Assembly (NCBI GenBank): GCA_012862575.1
Contig: BLSF01000156.1
Location: 1 to 22,027 of the forward strand
Length of the DNA: 22,027 nucleotides
Direction of reading: 5' to 3'
Source of the DNA: Parietichytrium sp. I65-24A
Taxonomy: Eukaryota > Sar > Bigyra > Thraustochytrida > Thraustochytriidae
Shown piece after piece: positions 8,588 through 16,253 of this stretch. How positions within the stretch are numbered: the stretch's first letter is position 1; the number at the start of each line of letters is the position of its first letter. Below the pieces are notes generated by a model. The model did no database searches. It was not told the DNA's origin and saw only the letters and a list, made by a program, of their open reading frames with translations. The translations under genes were made by a program, and so were the position numbers.

Positions 8588-9925
8588 TTACATTGCTAGA
8601 TTTACCAGGAATTTTCCTCCGGTGGTGTGGTCGACCGTGTGTGACGCTTCGTGAATTGTGGTTTCAGCCGCACGCTTATCATCATCATTTTTTTTTCCAC
8701 TGTCTTTATTGGGTGATGGTCGAGTACACACGTTCCCACTCGTGGTTGGATATCGTGAATGAGTGCTATGTACTACGACATCGGAATCATAACACGAGCA
8801 CGTCTCAGAATTATGCTCGTTAAGTGGTGGCATTCCGGGCGGGCACTGGCAATACACGTCGTCGCTGTAAGGAGCATGACCAGAAATCGAGGTTGAAGGT
8901 ATTTCACACTCACAATAATTGCTGCTTGTGAATCCTCTTGCTCTTTCTCTTGCTCTTTCTTTTGCTCTTGCTCTTGCTTTTGCTTTTGCTTCTGCTTGTC
9001 TTTTCTTCATCATTTGTATTGTATTACGTTGGATTGAGTTTAAGTTACCCGCTCTTGGGTTTTGAGTTTCACCTCCACTACAATCACAGTATCTACCGCA
9101 CTCGGCTACTTTATTACAAGGAGCATCACCACAGTCACAGTATCCGCCACATGTGGCTTCAGGTGGACACTGGCAATAGTTGTCGTTGCATTCACAGACC
9201 TGGTGGTCCTCTTCAATCTTACGTGCTGGAGGAGTTTTTATTGATGGTACTTGATCTTCACAGTCACAATACCCCCCAACCTTATTCCCGGATGATACTT
9301 GCCTTGCCTTTCTTACTCTTTCATTTATTTTATGGTAAAAATCTGATACTTTACCACTTGTTGGAGCACATCCAAAAACGCTTTCGTCGTCGGATGAGCT
9401 CTCATCAAAATTTTGTTTTTCTTTGTCCTCGTATTTTTTATTCTCTTCTTGATGATGACCTTTAAAAAAATAACCCAATGGAGACCTACCACGAGATGAC
9501 AATCCGAATCCACTTATGGAGTATGGGAATAGACTTCCTGTTATTGCTTTCTCCTCGCCGTCCGATGATGAATCATCATCTTCTTCTTCTTCTTCAGAAG
9601 ATGAATCATCATCTTCTTCTTCTTCAGAAGATGAATCACTTGAAGATGAATCATCGTCATCTTCTGAATCTGATGAATCAGCACGTCTTGCGCAAGTGCA
9701 CACTTTTCGATAAGATGCATTGCATTGATCGTAATCGTCATCAGAATCACTGGAGTCAGAATCAGATGAATCTTCACCCGACGAAGATTCAACAACCCCA
9801 CTTCGACCACTTCTTTTTGCCCTAAATTCATTATCGTAGTATTTTTCTGCATGATCCCTACCAGACCTTCTTTCTCTACCAGCAGTCATCGCCACCATCT
9901 GTTTAAATGCATCGGACGAATTCAT
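8588..9925 (-). CDS. Acidic Ser/Asp/Glu-rich protein with nine Cys-x-Cys motifs, unknown function
   Basis: 445 residues. Residues about 45-130 are runs of Ser, Asp and Glu encoded by TCN/GAN microsatellite-like DNA. From about residue 75 onward there are nine CxC motifs, most within repeated words: VCTC, YCDC, VCEC, YCQCPPEATC, YCDCGDAPC, YCDCSGG, YCEC, YCQCPPGMPP and TCSC. An Arg/Ala/Lys helix (KAKARARAKERARERARG) lies between the two CxC groups at about 310-330. There is no signal peptide. The regular CxC pairs suggest metal binding or disulphide/thiol chemistry, but I recognise no family. Stop TAA; TATATA element at 9962-9971. Codon-level repeats make the other frames look open over long stretches; those are shadows. 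Confidence 0.8.
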   Translation of the reverse strand: MNSSDAFKQMVAMTAGRERRSGRDHAEKYYDNEFRAKRSGRSGVVESSSGEDSSDSDSSDSDDDYDQCNASYRKVCTCARRADSSDSEDDDDSSSSDSSSEEEEDDDSSSEEEEEDDDSSSDGEEKAITGSLFPYSISGFGLSSRGRSPLGYFFKGHHQEENKKYEDKEKQNFDESSSDDESVFGCAPTSGKVSDFYHKINERVRKARQVSSGNKVGGYCDCEDQVPSIKTPPARKIEEDHQVCECNDNYCQCPPEATCGGYCDCGDAPCNKVAECGRYCDCSGGETQNPRAGNLNSIQRNTIQMMKKRQAEAKAKARARAKERARERARGFTSSNYCECEIPSTSISGHAPYSDDVYCQCPPGMPPLNEHNSETCSCYDSDVVVHSTHSRYPTTSGNVCTRPSPNKDSGKKNDDDKRAAETTIHEASHTVDHTTGGKFLVNLAM

Positions 9926-9958
9926 TTTATTCTGATGTTTACATATTTTTTTCTGTGT

Positions 9959-10345
9959 TCAAGTATATATCAATCTCAGCGTTCGACTCGGTGGTCTATT
10001 TGCAAGCCGTCTTGAACGGCGTACAATTGCCATCATCCGGCGAGGTCTGAATGTCGCCGTCGTTTTCTTCTTTCGTGGCAGTGGCAGTGGCAATGCCGCA
10101 GTAAGCTTGGTCTGCACAAAATAGTTGGTCATGTTGTATGCATCGGACATGTCATCCTTTTTCTGGTTGACCTTGAACGCATCGAATGAAGCAATGGTAC
10201 TGTTTTTCTTGGCATGACGGATGGCCCAAACTTTACGCTGTTTGTAACTCAGTGTGCCAATCTCGTAAAACTTGTGCATCGAATTGGTACTGATCAGCAC
10301 AACCTTTTCAGGGAACTGGCTTTGGATCAATTGCTCAGCATGATA
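9959..10345 (-). pseudogene. RuvC-like (poxvirus A22 / Ydc2 type) Holliday junction resolvase, C-terminal half only
   Basis: The open frame follows a stop at 10346-10348 and has no ATG at its head; the first residues read AEQLIQSQFPEKVVLISTNS. The later part carries the resolvase C-terminal acidic motif VNQKKDDMSDAYNM (about 10142-10170), with the Lys-Lys-Asp-Asp and second Asp of the RNase H-fold active site, and the preceding helix-strand pattern fits the family. The N-terminal strand with the first catalytic Asp is missing: on this strand it would have to overlap the DNA polymerase start, where nothing suitable is read. The tail is Arg-rich. The family resolves four-way DNA junctions during viral replication. 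The fragment has no promoter element at its 5' side. Family call is from motif recognition, moderately sure. Confidence 0.55.
9962..9971 (-). promoter_or_regulatory. TATATA element of the CxC-rich gene
   Basis: gatatatact on the minus strand, 37-46 bp before the ATG at 9925. It overlaps the 3' end of the resolvase fragment. Confidence 0.6.
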
Positions 10346-10398
10346 TCAGTGGGTTTAGTACCATTCGAGTGAGTTGTTCACCTCAGCAGCAAAAGCGA

Positions 10399-12450
10399 AT
10401 GCGAAAAATTCGAACAACTCGTGACGGGACAACTTATGTCTACAACCCACAATCGGTCATGAAATCCCCGTCGCAATCAAACATGTTCCCACGGGTGTTT
10501 TACTTTGATATCGAATGTCTTTCCCCGGACATTAACGTCTTTCCGGATGCTGCACGCGGTGACCCAATCATCCAGTTGGCATACTACGTGACAGGTGTAA
10601 ACGGGCCGACTGATTGCATTGCTTCCGGAGTGTTGTGTTTGGGTGACACCCCCAATTTTGTACCCGATGGCGAAGACGAAAAGACGTCGTTCTTTCGCGT
10701 AGAGTGCTTTGAGTTAGAGTCCCAACTACTCTATCGGTTTGCGCAACTTGTCGCGATCGACAACGATCCAGATGTCATCGTGGGGTACAACTCGGACGCC
10801 TTCGATATGCCGTACATTCTGGAACGGATGAAGCAGTTGGAGATCGAATGGTGTACGGAGTTTAGTCGGCGGTTGAATGTTCCGGTCACCTATGAAAAAC
10901 GGGTGGGTGGATCGAAACAGTCCGGTGCCAAGGAAATCTTTCACTATCAGATGCCAGGGCGAACAATGTTTGATTTCTTTAAAAGCATTCTTGGGTCTAG
11001 GAAATTGGAAGAGTACAAACTAAGTGCAGTTTGTAAAGAGGCCAAGATCGATGACAACAAGAAAGAAATGAGCTACCGTGAGATTCCAACTCATTACAAG
11101 ACTCGTGAAGGACGCAAGTTGCTGGCAGAATACTGTGCCAAAGATGTGGAGCTGTTACTCAAGCTCGATGCAAAATGGATGATGACACTGAATTCTGTCG
11201 AGTTGTGCAAGATCCTCGGGGTGACCTTTAACGCCGTCTTACGAAAGGGGTCCATGTACAAGTTGACCCGCAAAATCATGGAATACAGTCTCCGTGAAAA
11301 CTACGTGATCCCTACGGCATACTTTGATGATCAAGGAGAAGGCGAAGGCGGTGATGAAAAGTACGAGGGTGCAACTGTCTTGGATCCTGCAGTTGGTCAC
11401 CATCTTGAGCCGGTGGCAGTGCTTGATTTTGCTTCCTTGTACCCGTCGATCATGCGCGCATGGAATCTGTCATTCGACACGTATATCAACGACGAGTCAC
11501 AAGTGAAAAATGTTACCAGTAACATCATAACAACCCCAGTCGGTGATCGTTTCGTGCCACAGGCGGTCAAAGAAGGAATTCTCGGGATGATTGAACGCGA
11601 GCTCATGTCGGAACGTTCGCGAGTGAAGAAATTGATGGGAAAAGAAAAGGAGCGCGCCAGTGTAGCAAAAGCAGCTGGAGATGATGCCGCCGTTGCGGAT
11701 GCACTGTTCAATGCATCGATCTACGACGCCAAGCAGCTGGCGGTCAAAATCGTCTGCAACAGCTTGTACGGACTTACTGGGAGTAAATACTCCCCAATCC
11801 CACTCATCCCCGTGGCCACTGGAATCACCTCCACCGGCCGTCAACAGATTGAGATTGTTCGTGATTTTTGTCACGAACGTTCCGTGGAACTGACCGGTTT
11901 GCAAGTCAAAGTGGTTTATGGTGACACTGACTCGGTGTTTGTCAAGTTCACCGATGTACAAAGCAAGTACCCGGAAGCATCCGAGATGGAGATTATGGAA
12001 CATGTGTTTACAGCAGGTGAAATCTTGGAGGACTACATCAACAAAGAGCTGTATTTTCCTCAACTGAGTCCCATGGCAATTGAACTTGAAAAGGTCTTTT
12101 GGCCATTTACTCTTTTGTCAAAGAAAAAGTATGTGAGCAGGAAATTTGTAAAGGAATTCAACAAGGCACTCGGGAAAAAAGAGGTCAAAACAAATGGCTG
12201 GTCGGCGTCCGGGATTGAACTTGCGCGCCGTGACAACACCCTGCTGACACGTGAGATCATGAAAACATTTGTCCAAGAAGTCTACGTGAACAACAACCTT
12301 GCCGTAGGGATTGAAAAGGTGAAAGACTTTGTACAAAGACATCTGAACGAAGGATTCGACTACGAATACTACAAGATTGGTAAAAAGTTGAACGCGCCAA
12401 AGAAGGCCATTCAGGCTCATTACCTGGCATGGAAGCGTCAAGTAGAGTGA
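10399..12450 (+). CDS. polB: Family B DNA polymerase (delta-like), main catalytic part, ending at in-frame TGA
   Basis: 683 codons from the first ATG (10399); the frame is open back to 10294 without an ATG. Exonuclease motifs: Exo I D37-I-E39 in VFYFDIECLSP, Exo II in VIVGYNSDAFDMPYI, Exo III in YCAKDVELLLKL. Polymerase motifs: A at D343 (DFASLYPSIM), B at K450 (KIVCNSLYGLTG), C at D509-T-D511 (VVYGDTDSVFV), and the KKKYV motif after it. All catalytic residues are present, so the core was under selection until recently. It is unusual at both ends: Exo I lies only 37 residues from the ATG, so the N-terminal domain normal for this family is missing, and a TGA at 12448-12450 cuts the thumb. There is no TATATA element upstream, unlike its neighbours. 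Role: replicative polymerase with proofreading of the viral element; probably no longer functional. Confidence 0.9.
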   Translation: MRKIRTTRDGTTYVYNPQSVMKSPSQSNMFPRVFYFDIECLSPDINVFPDAARGDPIIQLAYYVTGVNGPTDCIASGVLCLGDTPNFVPDGEDEKTSFFRVECFELESQLLYRFAQLVAIDNDPDVIVGYNSDAFDMPYILERMKQLEIEWCTEFSRRLNVPVTYEKRVGGSKQSGAKEIFHYQMPGRTMFDFFKSILGSRKLEEYKLSAVCKEAKIDDNKKEMSYREIPTHYKTREGRKLLAEYCAKDVELLLKLDAKWMMTLNSVELCKILGVTFNAVLRKGSMYKLTRKIMEYSLRENYVIPTAYFDDQGEGEGGDEKYEGATVLDPAVGHHLEPVAVLDFASLYPSIMRAWNLSFDTYINDESQVKNVTSNIITTPVGDRFVPQAVKEGILGMIERELMSERSRVKKLMGKEKERASVAKAAGDDAAVADALFNASIYDAKQLAVKIVCNSLYGLTGSKYSPIPLIPVATGITSTGRQQIEIVRDFCHERSVELTGLQVKVVYGDTDSVFVKFTDVQSKYPEASEMEIMEHVFTAGEILEDYINKELYFPQLSPMAIELEKVFWPFTLLSKKKYVSRKFVKEFNKALGKKEVKTNGWSASGIELARRDNTLLTREIMKTFVQEVYVNNNLAVGIEKVKDFVQRHLNEGFDYEYYKIGKKLNAPKKAIQAHYLAWKRQVE

Positions 12451-12867
12451 TGTGGAATCCATGATTCGCCAGCAATCGGTGAACGGTTCTTTTACTGTGT
12501 TTGCAACGTCCCTTTCCAGAAGGACTTGTCCAAAGTCGGTGAACAGATCATTGACTACCCGTTGGTCCTGGAGAAATCGTTGACCATTGACAAGTTTTAC
12601 TACCTTGACAAGATGATACGAAACCCAATGTCGCGATTGATGAAGCATATTATCGGACAAGAGCAGACAGATGCGATGTTTAACGAACATGCTTACACAC
12701 AAAAGAAGATCGGGCGGAATACCGCGCTTTTGAATTGGTGTTATGGCGTGCGCGGTGATTACGTGACAATCACGCGGCCACGTAAAACGCCATTGGTGCT
12801 GGATGAAGCGGAAGGAGATGATAGAAAGAAGAAACAGAAAACCTTACAATCCATGTGGCAAAAATAA
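12451..12867 (+). pseudogene. polB: DNA polymerase thumb and C-terminus, same frame after the TGA
   Basis: 138 codons directly downstream of the TGA and in the same frame, ending TAA. The reading SPAIGERFFYCVCNVP and then IDKFYYLDKMIRNPMSRLM is the usual family B thumb region (the Gly-Asp/Glu-Arg and Tyr-Tyr-Leu segments), so this is the same gene interrupted rather than a second one. The last residues fit a PCNA-binding motif in relaxed form (Gln-x-x-Leu-x-x-Met-Trp). An ATG at 12853-12855 in another frame overlaps its end. Confidence 0.85.
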
Positions 12868-12873
12868 AATATA

Positions 12874-12883
12874 AAATATATAC
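12874..12883 (+). promoter_or_regulatory. TATATA element of the 12912 gene
   Basis: aaatatatac, just after the polymerase stop codon. It is 29-38 bp before the ATG at 12912 but only 5-14 bp before the ATG at 12888, which favours 12912 as the start. Confidence 0.55.
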
Positions 12884-12911
12884 GATCATGATTTGTCTTA
12901 CAAATAACGAA

Positions 12912-15068
12912 ATGGGATACATATCGTCAGATGAATGGAGTGTCATATTGCAAGGTTTTGCAGAGTCTGCACCAAATGAGAGAGATGCGAAAAAGACACT
13001 CCTTAAATTCGATTTACCAGCGATGGTACGTTATCTCGACGAAGGCTACCGAGTCCCCGAAGTTCTTGTGAGACACCAAAAGATGTATTTCAGTGCATCC
13101 GTGCAGTATGCAATTTACGCGACATCGCATATTCAAAAATATATTGAAATTAACAGAGAGACCTACGGTGCAATACGGACGGATCATTTGAGGCAGCTTG
13201 ATGAATGCATTCAGTCGATTAGTAAACGGTGTAAGAGAGATTTTGATGCTGGATTGTTTATTTCAAGTTTCATTGATGCGACTGGATTGAATGATCAGTC
13301 ACAACAGATTAAATCTCGAGGGAGAAAAGATGCTGTTGGATCGGACTCAAAATTGCAGAAAAACCAATTGGAACTTCTCAATGAGATTTTACGAACGCTC
13401 TTGAAACAGTCGAGAAATACCGATGATTATGACAGACTGTATCGTCGTTCTGGATTATCAAGGTTGAACGTGTCAAATGGAACGCAGCGTCAGAAATTAC
13501 AAGAGTTTTTCTTTGAGCATATGAAACTGATGATTCTGTACAGCAAAATCACCGGTGAATTCAAGGTTGAGCTGACCTCGAATGAGTACAAATTCTTGAT
13601 GGACGACTCTGAGGTCTACCTTGACGAGTATCGTAATGAACTCGAAGCACTGATGCCATCGCCTGAGACTATTTTTCCTGATGACGATAATAGTAGCTCA
13701 GAAGACGAAGTGGACTCAGATTTCAGCGAATATGTGAAGAGAAGAAAATCCATCTCACGCGATGAGGACAGTTCACATCGTCGAATGAGTGATGAGAGTC
13801 GTTCTTTCGTACAACAAAACGACAGCAGCGATGACGAAGAAGATGATGATTCATCAGAGGTTGATTCAGAACGTCGAATGAGTGACGACGAAGATGAAGA
13901 CGACGATTCATCATCAAAGGACAGTTTAGAACGTCGAGTGAAACAAAGATTACCCATCCACTCACCTCCAGCTCCGCCTACCACTCCACAACTACAACGA
14001 CAACGACAGAGCAGCCGCGATAGCAGCCGTCACGGGACTTTGGACATTGCGCCAACCTCTTCATTAGGCACAATCGAATATCTGAGACGGAGATACGGCA
14101 AAGCTTTCATTCAACCTGGCACTCTTGATGAATTCGATGAGAACGTGATTAGTGAGATTTGTAAAACCCGATCTAATCAGGATCAATACGTCTACTTGGC
14201 CGTGTTCCTGGAATGGTGCCATCGAGCTCAACATGAATATCGTTTCAGTTACCCTCCATTCAAGTTTATTGAGGTGCCTCGAGATGATGAGAGGGAAAAA
14301 AAAGAAAAAGCGATTAATCCTTTTCTACTAGTGAGAAATATACAAGTTTGTCCTCAACGGATCTGGGAACTGATGAGTAGGCGGAAATATACCAATCTCC
14401 CATCTATCAGCTGGTCATTATGGGCTAAATACATGAAGCAATATTACCAGCGACTGGAGGATAGACGACAACGCGTCTTTGCGGTTGTTGACGGAGAATA
14501 CGATCAACATGCGCACACATACATCATGCCAGAACTATTCAGTTTGGAATTTTCGATACGTTTGATTGCTTCAGTGAGTATATGTTTACAAACCTTTCAT
14601 AATCGACTCCTCCGACTCAGAGCTACTCTGGATCGAGAATACGTCGATTGTTATACAAAAAACGTTTCTGAAAAGAAAATTACTGATTTGGTGACATTTG
14701 TTGAATCAACGAATAAGAAGTTTACTTCACGAAAAAATGGAAACAAGTATATTGAAGGAGGGTACACCAGTAATGGCAATCCAACGAGAGTGATGGAGTA
14801 CATCGACTGTTTGTGTGATTGGGATGACTATGGGTTGTCTTTCGAGGAAACTGTCACGGAAGAGAGGGAGGAAGAAAATATAAACAAGCTGGTTGAGAAG
14901 ATGATGTGGAGATTGGAGTGTTGTAAAAACTCTGACAAGGAACTGAAAAAACAAGAGTATCAATCTATTTTCACTCTCTATCCCAAACTCTTGGGAATTC
15001 CAGGGGTCGAAGAATTCTATCAACAGTTGGAAGATGAGTGTAGAGAGCTATTCGGATGGTTTAAATAA
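12912..15068 (+). CDS. Large protein with central acidic Ser/Asp/Arg repeat region, unknown function
   Basis: 718 residues from the ATG at 12912 (MGYISSDEW). In-frame ATG 12888 and GTG 12855 are possible, but the promoter spacing fits 12912. Residues about 1-250 look helical and globular. Residues about 255-380 are disordered: Ser/Asp/Glu runs broken by repeated Arg-Arg words (RRKSISRDEDSS, RRMSDES, ERRMSDDEDEDDDSS, ERRVKQR), a pattern like acidic phosphoprotein linkers, then a Pro/Gln patch. Residues about 395-718 are a second globular helical domain with several Trp and Cys (CDWDDYG). No catalytic motif or family is recognised. Its 3' end overlaps the TBP-like gene by 49 bases tail to tail. 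Confidence 0.8.
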   Translation: MGYISSDEWSVILQGFAESAPNERDAKKTLLKFDLPAMVRYLDEGYRVPEVLVRHQKMYFSASVQYAIYATSHIQKYIEINRETYGAIRTDHLRQLDECIQSISKRCKRDFDAGLFISSFIDATGLNDQSQQIKSRGRKDAVGSDSKLQKNQLELLNEILRTLLKQSRNTDDYDRLYRRSGLSRLNVSNGTQRQKLQEFFFEHMKLMILYSKITGEFKVELTSNEYKFLMDDSEVYLDEYRNELEALMPSPETIFPDDDNSSSEDEVDSDFSEYVKRRKSISRDEDSSHRRMSDESRSFVQQNDSSDDEEDDDSSEVDSERRMSDDEDEDDDSSSKDSLERRVKQRLPIHSPPAPPTTPQLQRQRQSSRDSSRHGTLDIAPTSSLGTIEYLRRRYGKAFIQPGTLDEFDENVISEICKTRSNQDQYVYLAVFLEWCHRAQHEYRFSYPPFKFIEVPRDDEREKKEKAINPFLLVRNIQVCPQRIWELMSRRKYTNLPSISWSLWAKYMKQYYQRLEDRRQRVFAVVDGEYDQHAHTYIMPELFSLEFSIRLIASVSICLQTFHNRLLRLRATLDREYVDCYTKNVSEKKITDLVTFVESTNKKFTSRKNGNKYIEGGYTSNGNPTRVMEYIDCLCDWDDYGLSFEETVTEEREEENINKLVEKMMWRLECCKNSDKELKKQEYQSIFTLYPKLLGIPGVEEFYQQLEDECRELFGWFK

Positions 15069-15586
15069 GCGCTAAACATGATTCGATCAACTTGACGAAC
15101 CGTCTCTTGCACCTCATCGTCCGATTGGCACCCCATGATCATCACTTTCCCGTTGCGGGACACGCATGCCGTTTGCTTTCGTGGACCGATGTTGATGATG
15201 CAATTTGGGTAGATGGCGGGATCAAACGTCGTGATGGCGGCATTCGCCTCATGAAGTTTGGCAAGATCAATTGGCCTTTTGTAGTCTACTCTTGACACAA
15301 TATTTCGAATGGATATGCCGGTCACTCGGACATTCGTAAGCTTGCAAAATGTGTAAATGGCAAGTAGAATGTCTCCCTCAGACTTGCCACCCATCGAAGA
15401 AAGTTTGCCCGAACTAAAGACATTCACAGTTGCACGAGGATTGTCGAATCTAAACACTGCAGTAGGGAATCTCGTTTGACAATAGCTACCGATACCATTG
15501 GAACGAATGACAAGTTCTTCCAAACTTGGCATGTTGATGATGTTGCCATTGACGAAAATATTGATAGTATCGTATGATGATATCAT
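15020..15586 (-). CDS. TBP: TATA-binding-protein homologue, divergent
   Basis: 188 residues with both halves of the TBP saddle. First repeat: RFPTAVFRFDNPRATVNVFS then SGKLSSMGGKSEGD, keeping F40 and F57 at the DNA-intercalating places. Second repeat: RNIVSRVDYKRPIDLAKLH, then FDPAIYPNCIINIGPRKQT and NGKVMIMGCQSDDEV, where the two matching Phe positions are Tyr126 and Ser143. TBP bends promoter DNA and recruits the polymerase; large DNA viruses often carry such a copy. Here it would act on the TATATA elements of this segment (inference). It lacks a clear TATATA of its own; the best candidate is an ATTATAG about 30-38 bp upstream (15615-15624). A later start at 15532 is possible but would remove part of the first repeat. 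Confidence 0.8.
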   Translation of the reverse strand: MISSYDTINIFVNGNIINMPSLEELVIRSNGIGSYCQTRFPTAVFRFDNPRATVNVFSSGKLSSMGGKSEGDILLAIYTFCKLTNVRVTGISIRNIVSRVDYKRPIDLAKLHEANAAITTFDPAIYPNCIINIGPRKQTACVSRNGKVMIMGCQSDDEVQETVRQVDRIMFSAYLNHPNSSLHSSSNC

Positions 15587-15625
15587 TTATTTGATGATTT
15601 TCTTTTTCAGCTTACCTATAATAGT

Positions 15626-15720
15626 AATGAGACCACCATTGGTCACAACGTCAACGAATTTCTTTTTTTTTCTACGAAACAATCACTGCGTTCATAATTG
15701 TGACTAAAGGTGGTCTCAAT
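15626..15720. terminator. Inverted repeat (21-nt arms) overlapping the stop of the 15716-16177 gene
   Basis: Arms at 15626-15646 and 15700-15720 pair at about 18 of 21 positions (aatgagaccaccattggtcac against gtgactaaaggtggtctcaat), with a 53-nt loop containing a T-run on the plus strand. The TGA of the minus-strand gene is inside the right arm. Some giant viruses end transcripts at hairpins just past the stop, so a 3'-end signal is the likely role. Confidence 0.5.
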
Positions 15721-16177
15721 ATTTCGAGAAAAGTAGCAACAAGGCAAAGTACGGGATCAGTAATCCCAAGTACACGAAAATGGCTTCATGATGCCGATAG
15801 AGTTCCCATTGCTGCCATGGATAGCTACAGCCTACATAGTGGTAGGAGTCCGGGGATTCGTAGATGTATCGCCAATCACATTCTGTGAACTGCTGCTGCT
15901 GCTGCTGGAGCATTCGCAAAACGTCATAACACACATAGTTGATGGTCTGCTTCTTTTCTACAAAGACCTGGGTTGTACAAGTCTCGACAATGGAATGTAG
16001 ATCAAATAGATGATGCAAACAGGCTGATTGATTCAAAGATGATATTTTCTCATCTGGTGAAAACACGAGGCAATTTGGTGTCCGGAATAACTGATCCTCG
16101 ATTGAATTCAATTGAGCGGTGCGTTCATCTGCGCCATTATTGACTAGGTACCAAATATGACGCAGGATCTCGCTCAT
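15716..16177 (-). CDS. Small protein with C-terminal membrane anchor, unknown function
   Basis: 153 residues. The body is mixed and Cys-containing, with six Gln at about 92-97 encoded by pure CAG units. Residues about 132-150 (IFVYLGLLIPYFALLLLF) form one transmembrane segment at the extreme C-terminus, as in tail-anchored proteins. No family is recognised. It is divergent from the 16254 gene and shares one TATATA element with it. Confidence 0.7.
   Translation of the reverse strand: MSEILRHIWYLVNNGADERTAQLNSIEDQLFRTPNCLVFSPDEKISSLNQSACLHHLFDLHSIVETCTTQVFVEKKQTINYVCYDVLRMLQQQQQQFTECDWRYIYESPDSYHYVGCSYPWQQWELYRHHEAIFVYLGLLIPYFALLLLFSKY
15890..15907 (-). repeat. Six CAG units (Gln tract)
   Basis: (ctg)6 on the plus strand, read as six Gln codons in the 15716-16177 gene. 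Confidence 0.9.
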
Positions 16178-16211
16178 AATTGTGTGTGTTTAAAAAAATG
16201 TGATGGCTTTA

Positions 16212-16220
16212 CATATATAC
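16212..16220. promoter_or_regulatory. Shared bidirectional TATATA element
   Basis: catatatac, nearly palindromic. It is 34-42 bp before the + strand ATG at 16254 and 35-43 bp before the - strand ATG at 16177, so one element sits midway in the 76-bp gap and suits both genes. Confidence 0.65.
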
Positions 16221-16253
16221 TTATGAACTGATATAACCTAGACACAACCGAAA

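Noticed and set aside
8938-9825. Leu-rich and His/Leu-rich + strand ORFs
   Set aside because: Mirror images of the Ser/Asp/Glu and Arg-Ala codon repeats in the minus-strand CxC gene.
12448-12450. Alternative genetic code (TGA as sense codon) to explain the polymerase stop
   Set aside because: TGA ends the PAP2 gene (19533) and the 20688 gene (21227) at sensible places, so it works as a stop here.
11497-12702. Minus-strand ORFs of 188 and 194 residues inside the DNA polymerase gene
   Set aside because: Antisense shadows of a strongly conserved coding frame; no family content.
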